A stretch of 64,000 bases of DNA. It comes from Hypomyces perniciosus. Lineage: Eukaryota > Ascomycota > Sordariomycetes > Hypocreales > Hypocreaceae. Below are positions 11,803 to 23,400 of the stretch, piece by piece (the first letter of the stretch is position 1; every line of letters begins with the position of its first letter). The DNA is taken from positions 1,550,001 to 1,614,000 of the forward strand of contig SPDT01000004.1 of assembly GCA_008477525.1 (NCBI GenBank), written 5' to 3'. Both the position numbers and the translations under genes were made by a program. Below the pieces are notes generated by a model, which saw only the letters and a program-made list of their open reading frames with translations, searched no databases and was not told where the DNA came from.

Positions 11803-11819
11803 CAGTAGTAGTAGTAGTA
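11803..11819. repeat. (AGT)n microsatellite
   Basis: About 5.5 AGT units in tandem, followed by an AAT-interrupted continuation. Non-coding. Confidence 0.85.
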
Positions 11820-13721
11820 ATAGGACCAGTAGGCTAGAGAGTATTATTGACGGAGCAGTATCACACGACTATGCTCTGTAGAGTCGATGACTACGGACAG
11901 GCATTCCATTCCAGAGGAGAGAGCCCAGAGCCTATCACAGAGTAATATTATAGAGTCAGTTCAGTAAGAGACCCTAGCCATCTCTCAAAAGTACTCCATA
12001 ACCTGGTAAATAGCAGGGAAGAAGACAGACAGCCATGTCACAGCGACCTGGTGAAGTCATCCGGCATGCCCGCCCAATCAAATGCCACATTCCCCGGCTC
12101 TCTTCCTCCGCCCCTCCCCGCTCCTCCGGACGGAAAGGGTGCGCCTCCCCCTGCTGACCACCAGACTGCTCGATACCTCCGGAGATACCCCAGATGGTAA
12201 GATGCCTAAACTGGTAGGGAGCCATCTTGGCATCCTTCTTCTGTCCCGTGTCAAGTTCTCAATGGGGCTTATTTGGGGGCGGACAATGCCAGGCCTGTGG
12301 CTTTTGGCTAGCCTCTGGTTGGATGACTCCGTGCTAAGAAGGAGAGGAGAGGCGAATGCCTAAGCGATAGCCGGGGAAAGACGGCGATGCGAAACCGCCC
12401 CCAAACTTGCTTGACATGGGATACATCTTAATATGGACCATCATATATGATACACGGAACAGGGTACGGACTATTACATCGATATAATAGTCCGCGCTTT
12501 TGGATTATTTCGCTCTCTCCCCTGTGCTCGGAAATATGAATGCCGTTTTTTTTCAATCCTCCGGTCAATTATTAATCCCGCAATGGCAAAACGGCATAAT
12601 GGAGTAGGTATTATTCTGCTGCCTCCGTAGCGTGAAGTCTATGTACATGCCTATGTATGTATGTAGCTTTCTGTTGTTGGTTCAAGCCTTCAAGGTTTAT
12701 TTTTTTTTTCTTGGCTGGTGAAGAATATTAAATATTAAATACCTCCATGTATTATATATTTTCCCCGCAAACCACCATATGCCATGTTTCAGATTTCCAC
12801 GTGCCGCAGAAGGCTTCTAGAAGCTTTATAAGTGGAGGTTCCACACCACCACACCTTTTTCTCCCCTTGTCCAGCACCTTGTCAAGCACCTTGTCAAGCA
12901 CACACCCTCTTCTTCTGCTTCTTTCGTCTCAGTGGTGACCCTTTTGACAGGGCGCAGTCCATACGATTCGTGCGCGGCTTGACGGAGAGGGGAGGCTGGC
13001 CCTTGTTTAGTTCTCCCCCCCTCCCCCTTGGCCACCTGAGCAAGCATCTCGATGCAACGCAACATTCACCCTCCTCGCAGAGGCACATTCAGACCAAAAG
13101 GCCCCTGGGCCTTGCTCAAAAAGGAAATTCGAATGCAGGATAGGCCCTGGGATTTTTAATATTTGTTAATAACATGACACACATGCCCGTCAAAGTACCC
13201 TACGCACAGTTACCGCCCAGAAATGCAACCTTAAACAAGCTTCTTGACCGACGGCTTTATTCCCAGAGATGGATGCCATCCCTGCTCGTGGCTGCTCTAT
13301 TGATGGGGAATATCCCACGCACTCGGATATGAGCAAATATCTAGGAGTAATCTGTAGATAGTATCTGTCGTTCCAGAATACTACATGGCATGGGGAATGG
13401 AGCCATACCCACTCCAGTCGCGCCGTGCCGCCCACAAGTTCGCCGGCCAGGCCCCATGACACTTGGATCCTCTGCCACGCGACATACCACCCATCCTTTG
13501 TTCTCGTCCCTGGATGAGGTAGTAGTAGCAATCACAGACGAGTATTAGCGAGACCCTGGAATAGAGAGCTCGTTACATGGCGACAGACCGAGGTACAAGG
13601 GTCTTCTTCCCATCAATCCTGTCATCTCATACACGTGTGCACTTGGGTCCTCACGTCCTTGGTCCTGACCCAAGCACGCAATCTTCTCTCAAACTGTAGC
13701 TGAAGAGTAGTCCAACAACCG

Positions 13722-13758
13722 AGTAGCAGTAGTAGTAGCAGTAGTAGCAGTAGTAGTA
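13722..13758. repeat. (AGT/AGC)n microsatellite
   Basis: About 12 tandem trinucleotides mixing AGT and AGC; same sequence family as the array at 46387. Non-coding. Confidence 0.85.
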
Positions 13759-16700
13759 CCATACAGACGCCACCAAATAGAAAAAAAAACTACGAAATAT
13801 TCCATTTTACCAAAAAAAAATACCACCCAAACGAATAAGAATAAAAGGGTTTCATCAGGCTAACTGCAGTTGTGGCCGCAGTAGCTTGAGAATAACGCAT
13901 CCATCCCCTTTCCGCGCCCAGGTCAAGGGGTATCCCGAACCGGACTCCGAAACACAATTCCATTCCCTTCTCCGAGGTATCCAAAGTCGGTCCGAAGGTG
14001 AAAACCGACCGCACGATCGAGATGTCAGTCACTAGTTCCCCATGAGAAGTGACAGATTCAAAATGACAATTGTGACATCTCCCCATCAAAACAAGGTTTT
14101 TGACTCGCAGCGAGTTGGCGTGCAAGCACCAGCGAATTGGTTTCTTCAATGCATCTTGAATGCCTAGTATGGCAGCTGATGGCTGAAATAAGGCGTTGAC
14201 CAGTGGTTTCATGAATACCCCGGAAGTCCGAAGGGGCGTGTGTCAAGACCGGGCAATGGGGATCGGGAATCGGGCATTGGAACAACTGACGGGAGTACTA
14301 CTCGTAGACTTTTCTGAAATACCAATCATTGTGATTGTGATACGAAGCTGTCTCAGACGATTCATGGAATAATTGTTCTTTTTTTTTCCATGGATTATTC
14401 TTCGGTAGGTTTTATGTAATAGGAAACAAGGTCTTGACTCGCGACCTTGCACCCTCATTTGGGATTACACATGGGCATACGACGAGGGAAGCATCCTCCC
14501 GCTCGTTCCGTTAGAGATGCCCTTTTCCGATGTAATTTGAAATCCGTGTTGCAGCATGACTTGTAAGGAATATTCTACACGGGAATCTGCAGGGAAGTTG
14601 TTCACCGATACGGAGTAGACGCTTCCCCCAGCGGATAGCTGCATCCTCCGCTCCATTCTTCCAAATCAGTCATTTTAAGAAAAAAATCTCCGTTTGACCC
14701 CTTGCCTTAGTCGAGCTTGCAAACGGCATGTAGCTAGCAAAATGACAGTGAGGTATCTGCAAGTGCTGCCAATCCACAGAGTGCCATACGTCGTTCGCAT
14801 GGCACGCGGCTGTTTCCTTGCCCATTGCGCTAGAGCTTTCTCTAGTCTTCTTATACATATCATCTTCAATCATACCGTAAACTAGAGCTGAGAAGGAAAG
14901 GCTGGCAAGGTAGGTTATAAGCCGTCAATGCTTCCTATACGCCCACGTCGTAGTACACCAGCCCCCAATGGCAAGTCCCTGCGTCTACACCGTAGTCCCG
15001 TCGCACCGATGTATCCCAAGGTAGCAGTCGAAACATTTGTGGAAAGGAGAAGGAATTTCCCCGCAGGATCATGGCACAGGGTCTTGGGCAATAGGGCAGG
15101 GGCCAGCGTGAGGTTGCAAATGATGGTGATGACACACACCCACGAGGCTGACACAAAATCGCCATCATTGCCCAGTTCAGGGCACTGACGTTTTGAAACA
15201 CGGTCACATGAGGAGATACACATTTCCAGGTTTGAACACACACTAGCACCGTAATCGAATACGGTTTCCATTGGGGTGGAATGTTAGCAGTAGCCCGTCG
15301 TCGATCTTTACGCAGCTTGGCGCCCATGCTATTCTACCCGTGTCATCGGATTGGCATTAATCAGTTTTGCGAGGCTTCTTCCCCGGGTTTGCTTTAGAGC
15401 AGGACACACCCGCCCCATCGGTTCAATTCGACCCCGGGGCTAGAGAGACGATCGTCTTCTACGCTCAATTCAGCGTGTAAGTGTTTAAGGGGGGCGAAAG
15501 CTTCACCATCACGAGACCCCTCCCTTGAACAATGTTAATTACGTCCTTCTATAGAAAACCTGGTAGTATGACGGCAATGTTCTCGGTAGTCAGTCCCATC
15601 AGATGTCATGCTCTCTCTCTCTAGTTCCCCCCGGACCGAGGGATTCATTCACCCTTCCTGCTCCATAGTTCACAGCCCTCATCCACTTCCCCGACTTCCC
15701 CAGACCCGAAAAAAGGGGTGCAACAAAAAATCATCGTTCCGGGGAAAAGAACTTCCCCGTAATAAACCCTGCTATATAATACTCTGGGAGGCATAATACG
15801 ACGACTAATAAGACTGGGCAATGAAGTCTCCCGATTTGCCCCGAAACCGTTTAAACGGCCATTGCAAAACAACGGTTATGTCATTGACTATTGACTATTA
15901 CTAGAAAAAAAGGCGGGTGTGACAGTGGGCGGGGGTGTGTATGGGTGACAGAAATGATGTAAGCCAACCCTCTCTCCCTAGCTTTTTCTTGTTTTGCGCG
16001 ATGAAGAAGCGGCACAAATGGGTAAAGAGAGAAAACAAAACGAGATCGATCGGGAAGAACAAGAATAGACCATGCTGTCGAATTCGGAATGCGTGTGGTA
16101 CCATTTGCGTGTGCCACGTCGTCGAAAGCGGCTGCTGCTGCACTCCATTCCGTCATATCCATCACGTTACACAACTTACATCATTATCGTCCACGCATTG
16201 ATTACCACAAACAGACAATTCTCCTCTTTCTCTTACTCTTTCGCTATGCTTGCCGTTTTGTTCCCGTAAGCAAACAAACAAATCAATTCTATCAATGGCA
16301 TCAGCACAGAGTAATAATTCGGATCAATTTCTTGTATAACAGCACCCCCTCCTCCTACTACCATGTCACCGCCAATTGCCCTGCTCGGGTGCCGTAGCAT
16401 TTTCATAGACATCATCCCCATCCAAAACATCCGCAAACGCACGTAGGGTTCTCGCTCCCAATCCTCCTTCACATGCTTGGCCAAACGGGGGGGAGGGGGC
16501 GTGTGTTCTGTCTGTCTGCGGTTATACCGCTCTTCCTTTCATCAACAGCTCAAAAAAAAAACATGCATTATTGCCCGTAGCAGTATTCTTCTGCTGCGGC
16601 CGTCGTCGGCTCTCTTCCGATGTCTCCCGTAATGTACGGTATTCCTCACTCAACTCCCCTCATCTCAACCTCAGAAAAGAACCCATCCGTCTCCTGTATC

Positions 16701-18112
16701 GGAATACCCATTTCCCCTCTTCTCTAGCAAATGCTCCAATTCCCTCATAACAAACCCCCCTCCCCCCCGGAAGCTGCTGACAAACAGATAACACCAATTC
16801 GAACTCCTCCTCGCTATGACCCCCAATAATCTGCCAAATTCCCCGATCGTGGCTTTGCCAGTCGTCTGTCTGCCTAATCCAGCAAGCAAAAACCTTCCCA
16901 TTATTAATACTAAGCCAAAAACAAAACGGCTTTTGCCAACCTCTCTCCCCGCTCACTCCTCTTTACATACTAAAAACACCGCTGTTGCGCATTAGTTTAG
17001 GCAGGAATTTTCTTCTTTACCCCGTAGACCGGAGCAAATAGTTCATTCTCCGTACTTCGTACTCCGTACATGATGCAAAAACTCGGAAGTGGAAAAGAAA
17101 GAGAAAAGCTTTTCACGCCAAGGGTCCCTTTCTGGCCCAATTGCTATTCGCTGGCTCCGTCTTCACCGCCACGGCGTGTGTCGCTGTCTGGTCATGGCGC
17201 ATTATGAGTCAAATATCAAGCAGAAACTATTGCCTAGTAGAGCCCAAGTACGGGGCAACATAATACAACCAGACTTACGGAGTACATGCATACATACATA
17301 CACATACAGTAAAGCATCATGCAAAACATTACGGACCATAGGGCACAGGGCACAGAATGTGTAGTTTCATGACAACTTTATTCATGTTTATTCATGTTTA
17401 TTGATCGGCTTGTCGTCTAAGACGCTCTACCTTTTTTGGTATCCTTTTTGTTTTCGGTTTCCCTCTTGGTATCCTCTCCTGTAGAGCATACAAAACCGTT
17501 TTTCTCTTGGCCCAAGGCCCCACGGCTCCTCTTTTCGCTCCACGTCTTTTTTGTCTTCGCCTTCTTGTTTTCTTCCTCCGTAGGCCAGCGCTTGGGATCT
17601 GGTGTCCCCGCTCATCGTGTCGTAACAAAGAACAAAAGAGATCCCTGCCCAAGGTTGCCCCTGGATGCGCACATCTTCCCCTGGTTCCACTAGAGTACAC
17701 ACTACCATTTGCCTGACCAAAAACAATGAACATGAATGCATGGGCTCTTCTTGAGCCAGTGAAAATTGAAAAAAGTCCAGACCATGGTATCATTTGAAAG
17801 AAACGCCTTGCAAGTGCAAAAAGAAATTGTGCCAACCAAACATTAGACAGACCAAAAAGAGATCCTCCCATAGTGCGCTTCGATCGTGAATGCCACGCTT
17901 GGTTGCTCGCTTGGCAGCCAGGCCTCGAGGCCCATGACCGCCATGATTATTAAGCCGGGGTGCAGACAATCCGCACCACATTAAGCTCATGCGTCGTGTG
18001 AGTAAAGACGCCCGTACGCCGCCAACATGTACACGGTCAAGGATGTGAAAGCCTTGCCAACCGAAATCCGCCCGAGTATATGCAGTTAATTAAATCCATC
18101 TTCCCTTTCCGT

Positions 18113-19795
18113 TTACCAGCCCTTGGAGTGGTAACCGTTGAACGCCTCCTTGGCGAAGTATTGGTTCCAGCTGCTGGCGTTGACATCCTCGCTTTTCTTC
18201 ATGCACGGCTTGTCCGGATATTGCTTCAAGTTGGCAACGTCATGCGATGTGTGGCGTCGCTTAAGAACGGCGTTGGCAGTCGACGACTTCTGCTGTCGCT
18301 CCCACAAAAGGTGGCGCCGAAGAGACTCAGTCAATTCGGTGGCAAGCATGTTGCGGCGAGTAGTGCGTGGTGAGAGGGCAGCCTGGGCATGCACATAATT
18401 TGCAACCGCTGCGATAGGCTGGGCGTTGGATCGAGGGACCTCAATGATAGGCTTGAGAGTTGTTGACTGACGCATGCCTTTCATCATCAAAGGACCTTCG
18501 TCAGAGTCGTTGGGCGAACCACCCAGGGAGGGGCCGTGGTGTGGAGCGCATGACCTAGGAATTGCCGAGGTAGATTGCGAAGCATGGTTACCAAGAATCT
18601 TGGCACGCTCACTCTGCGCAAGCATCAAGGTGATGAGAGAGGGTCGTGAGGTCAAGTTAACCTTGGACTCAACACGCTGGAAGAATTTCTCATCGACACT
18701 GGGCTTTCCGCTCTCATCATTGGAATCCTCCCACTCGGAGGAGTCCTCATCCTCGATAGCGCTCTCGTCAACGTACTCGCCCTCGGTATCAGAATCCACG
18801 GCAGACTCGGTCTCCATGGGGCGGCTGGTCAGGTTGTTGCTAAGAGTGGTGGGTCGGGTGGGAAGGGCACGAGGAAGGGAAGCTTCTTCCTCAGAAGAAG
18901 CGCCAAACTGGAACACGTTCTTCTTGGAGGGAATGATGGACTTGCAGGCCTCAACGCTCTGTCCATACTCGCTTGAGGAGTAAGATCCACCGAGCGCAAA
19001 CCTAGGGGGCTGCTTCTTAGGCTTGGGGGCGGGAGATGGGCTCTCCTTGGGGATCGAATCGTCGATGGAGGCGGTGGGGATGATCTTATGAATGGGCTGA
19101 GGTGCCAGGGCATTGGAGATGTCCTGGGCAACCGTCATAGGCTCCATATTGGGGGAGGGTAGAGACTCCTCTGACTGTTGCTCGGAAGCTTGTGATTCGG
19201 TAGAGGTAGATCCAGATCGCTGGAGAGGAGACTCGGTCTCCTTGCGAGCTGCAGCCAGGGGTGAGGTGTGTGATGGGGCGGACAAAGGGGCCTTGTCCTT
19301 GACAATGGAAACAACCATCTTCTCAAAGTCGTCAGAGCTGATGTGCCGATCACGTCTGCTCGCAGATGATTCCAGTCTTCGTATCCTGGGACGGATCTCG
19401 AGAGGTGCAGATACAGAAGTGAACTCGATGGTTTCGTCGTCGGCAATGGACTCGACACTGCCGGACAGTTGAGGCAGCTCGGGTAGTCTGGTGTCAGAGG
19501 GGACGTTCTTGGGGGCAGTGCGAATAGACAATGAGGTGGATCTGTGTGCGTTTTCAATGAGCTGCTCTCGTTGCCAGAGTCTCCAGCTCAGGTTTTCTAA
19601 TCTGCGGCCCTGCTCGAGTGAGTCTGCACAGCGAGAGAAAACTGTGACACGGGTCAGCATTGGCGGAGTGGTGGGGAAGGGTGGGATGCCCATACCCGTC
19701 CACATGCTATACAGGTTGGTGAGATTGCCAGTATCGACCTTGTGGATAGCGTTGGCGTCTACTGTTAACATATGGGTGTCCAGCCGGTAGGGCAT
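18113..19795 (-). CDS. GATA_AreA-like (DUF1752) / DUF3295 domain protein, putative regulator (542 aa)
   Basis: Minus-strand gene in two exons: 19795-19696 and 19641-18113. The 54-nt intron (19695-19642, donor GTATGG, branch GCTGAC, acceptor CACAG) is a multiple of three and stop-free, so the raw frame reads through it. Removing it joins NLYSMWT to VFSRCADSLEQGRRLENLSW, the conserved core of the Pfam GATA_AreA/DUF1752 domain (residues about 20-60). I start at ATG 19795 (MPYRLDTHMLTVD) because the longer open frame to 20011 begins with TTG. The middle is Ser/Pro/Glu-rich and disordered. Residues about 300-540 match DUF3295: FALGGSYSSSEYGQS, KKNVFQFGASSEEE, an acidic block, FFQRVESKVNLTSRPSL, and the strongly conserved LSPRTTRRNMLATELTESLR. 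The family is confined to fungi and linked to nutrient/nitrogen regulation by its AreA-like N-terminus; there is no GATA zinc finger here, so direct DNA binding is not supported. Confidence 0.88.
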   Translation of the reverse strand: MPYRLDTHMLTVDANAIHKVDTGNLTNLYSMWTGMGIPPFPTTPPMLTRVTVFSRCADSLEQGRRLENLSWRLWQREQLIENAHRSTSLSIRTAPKNVPSDTRLPELPQLSGSVESIADDETIEFTSVSAPLEIRPRIRRLESSASRRDRHISSDDFEKMVVSIVKDKAPLSAPSHTSPLAAARKETESPLQRSGSTSTESQASEQQSEESLPSPNMEPMTVAQDISNALAPQPIHKIIPTASIDDSIPKESPSPAPKPKKQPPRFALGGSYSSSEYGQSVEACKSIIPSKKNVFQFGASSEEEASLPRALPTRPTTLSNNLTSRPMETESAVDSDTEGEYVDESAIEDEDSSEWEDSNDESGKPSVDEKFFQRVESKVNLTSRPSLITLMLAQSERAKILGNHASQSTSAIPRSCAPHHGPSLGGSPNDSDEGPLMMKGMRQSTTLKPIIEVPRSNAQPIAAVANYVHAQAALSPRTTRRNMLATELTESLRRHLLWERQQKSSTANAVLKRRHTSHDVANLKQYPDKPCMKKSEDVNASSWNQYFAKEAFNGYHSKGW

Positions 19796-20348
19796 CGCTG
19801 CCAGGTGTGCGAGCTCGAGGGGATTCGAGCGGGTAATGGGAGGGGGGAGTGGTGAACGCAGGCAGCGGTGGTGGAATTGGTCCGGTGATGAAGTTTGGAC
19901 TTTGGGTGCGAAGTCCAATCGTCTCCGGAAGTGTAATCGGTCAATCGACAATGCGCCAATCGAGGTCGGAGGTTGAGAGAGGTCGAGGCAAGGTCGAATT
20001 CGTGTGTGCAAAGGGATGTGTCGGTGACACGATGTTTGGGCGGGATGGGTGAATCGAGTGTCGGTTGCAGAGTGACGCTGATGATTGATGAGGGAAGAGA
20101 GTTGTGCAGAGGCAGAGATAATGCCCTGATGTATGTTTGTCTGGTGAGCCGCTGTGATGGTATGCGGAGAGATGGAGAACCAAGAGGACGTTGAGAAGAA
20201 ACTGGGGAACAGATCTAGTTATTAAGGTAGGGTGTGGTGTATCTTGGGTCATGACAGGATTAAGAACTTAAGAACTTAGAGGTGGGAGTGCGGTGTATGC
20301 CCAGACACATCCAGCAAGCAAGGGCAAGGGCAGCACAAGTACCTACTA

Positions 20349-20470
20349 GGTACGTACCCGAGGGGCGTGAGAGAGGGGGAATGGGGCGTGTGTGTCCTGC
20401 AAGGGTGTGTAAAATGGCCTCGGGTTTGGTACGTACCGAAGTACTCTACCCTCTGTACGGAGTACGTACC
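20349..20470 (-). promoter_or_regulatory. Cluster of GTACGTACC palindromic motifs upstream of the DUF3295 gene
   Basis: The 10-bp palindrome GGTACGTACC occurs at 20349-20358 and 20428-20437. A third copy of its 9-bp core, GTACGTACC, is at 20462-20470, fused to a TACGGAGTA at 20456. All lie 550-680 bp upstream of the ATG at 19795. Spacing and symmetry suggest protein-binding sites; no factor is known to me for this motif. Confidence 0.35.
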
Positions 20471-23400
20471 TTCTTGGTTCTCACCCTGGTACGGAGGCGC
20501 CGCTGGGTGGCCGACTGGGGTGGCCGAGTCGCTCTGTGGGGTGGCCAGCAAAAAGTATGGTTGCTCCCAGTCATTGATGATTCCAGGGCCAAAAGTACCG
20601 CCCTGCCAGTGAAAGCAGGGGTCTCAGAGCCCCCCGTCACCAGGGGAAGACACACGAAAATCCTGTACACTGGGTTGGGGAGCCGGCTGTCGCTGCGCTG
20701 AGACTAGCGCGAATGGCCAGGCCAGTCCCGCTTTTCCCAAGAGGGGAATAGGGAGTCAACCGCCGCTGCGAAAACAACCTTTAATAGACTAGGGCGTCGC
20801 ATTTCCACTATTCTACTTGAGGCATCACCAGCAAAGCTGCATTCTCAGCCTCCAGCCCTGCGTTTCCAGCGATCGTGACGGAGTCAAATCATGTGACGGT
20901 ACCTTTTCCGGCAGTCCGTTTCGGTCTCTCTCCGCCGGAGCGGTTCGTTTGCCCCAAATAAGATCCAAAAAGGCCCAGACAGGCTTGGGCCTTTCTGGGT
21001 CTCTGGCGCTGCACCAGGAAAGGCAGTTGTCTGGACGGAATTTTCTCGTCACGCGGCCTTTGATCTCTGAAAACGGATCTGCGGACGTACGGCGAAAACG
21101 CTGGGTTCTCCGTTTGTTTTCGATGGATGACCTGTTGCTTAATCACACATTCACTCGCACGCGCACAGTCGCTCACGAATGAACCCTCATGTCACTCTCG
21201 CTTGTCCATGTGTCACGGCAATCGTCCATAGACAGTGGACGAGAGAGAAATCGTCAATTTCCACCTGTTCTCCTGTGATCACCTCGATAACCGCCTCTCT
21301 CCCAGCAACTGGCCACCGAGAGACGTCCAGGCCCATATGGAGTAAGCTGCTCGGCGAATTGAGGCACAGGTACAAAGGTACGAAAGTGCTTACGTGCCGC
21401 CGTGGATGTGACGTGCCTTGTTGGGGGCCGGTAGCACTCTCAGCATGCTCTGATGCCAGTGGTCCAGCACACTGTCCAGGTGACTGCGCCCTGTGCGAAT
21501 CGCTTTGCGTCGTTCACTGAGAGGATTCCAAAGTGCCTTGCACAACTGCCTGCGCCTCGCCTTCACATAGACCGACGGGAAAATGACACCGCTTGAATTG
21601 CGTTGGCGCTGATCGTTTGTTGCTGTTGCTGTTGCCGCTGCTGCTGCTTCTTCTTTTTCTGCTGCGCCTGACCCAAGCCCTAGAATTGCTCGTCTATGCA
21701 GTCGAGATCATGAGGTATGGCCACGGACCTCGAATCTATAAGCAGACATCCTGTTGCAAACAGACGCTTTCGGGGTAGCATCAGGCCTCCTCGCCCAGTC
21801 CCTCGGTGCCAGCGCGCCGTAAGGGTCTGCGACATCTGGGTCACCTGTTCTGCTTTCGGAACATCCGTGGCGTCAATTGAGAGCAGTGTACGGAGTAGTA
21901 GCCAGATCTTGGGGGTTGCCACCACTTCCCCTCCAGCACTCCAATGCTCTCCGCAGGGTCCTCCGACCCGCTATGATCACTGGGTCAGCAGGACAGGTCG
22001 CCCAGAGCCAGCGCTGCCAACGCATAGCTCTCCGCCGCATGACCGTCCGTCATTTTGGCCACGGGCTTTGCTTTTCATCAAGAGCACAAATTACTATACG
22101 GGGGCTGCCTAATGCTTACGAGAGCTGCGCGCGGTATTAACACATTTCTTGTTTTGCTGCCAATGACTTGTCAGTTTTTTCTTCAACAACCGTGATGCTG
22201 GCAAGCTCTGCGTTGGTTTTCTTTTTCAATTCCAGCTATTGATTGTCGTCCCGTGAAGTCGATCTTGACAGAGCGCCGGCGCAAAAAATAATCACACCAA
22301 ATCCCGCCAAAATCAGCCCAATTGACAAAGATAGCAACATCGCCCACAACGCCCTGCGGGTTCCTGGTTATTAGCGACTGTGCCAAAAGAGACGGTTGCC
22401 GACCTGTTTGCACCGTCTTTTTGCCGTCGCCACGAGCCTCCTGCGTACGATACGACGGGCGTTTCCTGGTGGCCGCCCAGCTGAACCGTCTCCCCCACGG
22501 GGTTATTGCGGCACGGCGTCTGGGTGGACCTACTGGTAGGATGTTTCGATACGATACGACAAAAGAGATGCTTTGTCGTGATATTAGCAGTCACCTACTA
22601 CGCTTTGCGCCCAGGAGTTAGAGATCAAGTGTGGCTTGGGCATGATTCCGAGAACCCAAAACTCGGGTCCGCGGAAGCTCTCCGGGTCCTCTTAGCTCAC
22701 CAGCAAGTTGCCGGACACCCCGTGGCGCCTCGGATCCAAGGCTGTGGAAATTAAAAAGGGGACCGCAAGCTTGAATTGAGATGTTCCGTGAATAATCAAA
22801 AACGGGGTCTCTCATCAATAATGCCTGTCCGGTTGGGCATCAGGATCAGGTCAAGATGGCTTGCTTAATCGGTAAGGTGGCCATCCGATTTCCACGGGGC
22901 AGTTTCCAGGGATAGCAGGTAAGCTTAGGTACCTAGTATTAGTAGTGAGAAGAGGGCCTACGTCTACTTTGTACACTTATTCGAGATGTACGGAGTAGCG
23001 CCGAGGGAATGGCCAGGACACCTCACCGCTGCTCACCTTTTTTTTCACATGATCTCACGAAGCTTCCTAGCCAGGGCGATGTAAGAAAATAATGCAGGTA
23101 AGCAAGGCAGAAGCTAGATTTTAGACCGAGCTGTCGAGCATACTCGTACATAATAGATAGGTACATATCTACGGGGCAATTCATTCTTTGCGTCTGATAG
23201 TACACATCTCCCGGCAGTCAGCTGCTGTTGTGCCGTTTATGCTAAGCTTCTTGATAGTAATACTTCGTATACAACACATATTGGATAGCAGTGCTCCGTA
23301 CCCCGTACATAAATACGGGAATATCGCCGGGAAAGGGGATGTAACATGCCTGTGCCAACGGACCCATTTGGGGGAAACTCCACCAACCATTCACAACGCC

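Larger units (their letters stand above)
7998..18112. other. 10.1-kb tract without credible protein genes
   Basis: All open frames are short (at most about 157 codons), overlap each other on both strands, and show no recognisable domains or consistent splice chains. Contents seen: homopolymer runs (9402-9413 A-rich, 11240-11256 T-rich), two (AGT/AGC)n microsatellites, one TACTCGTAG copy at 14299, TACGGAGTA copies at 14609, 17060 and 17276, and CT-rich tracts. It includes the 3' regions of the PPR-like gene and of the minus-strand gene ending at 18113. No tRNA, rRNA or transposon recognised. Confidence 0.6.

Noticed and set aside
19796..20011. Longer N-terminus of the DUF3295 protein
   Set aside because: The upstream frame starts with TTG and contains no ATG before 19795; family members as I recall them begin with the MPYRLDTH-like string.
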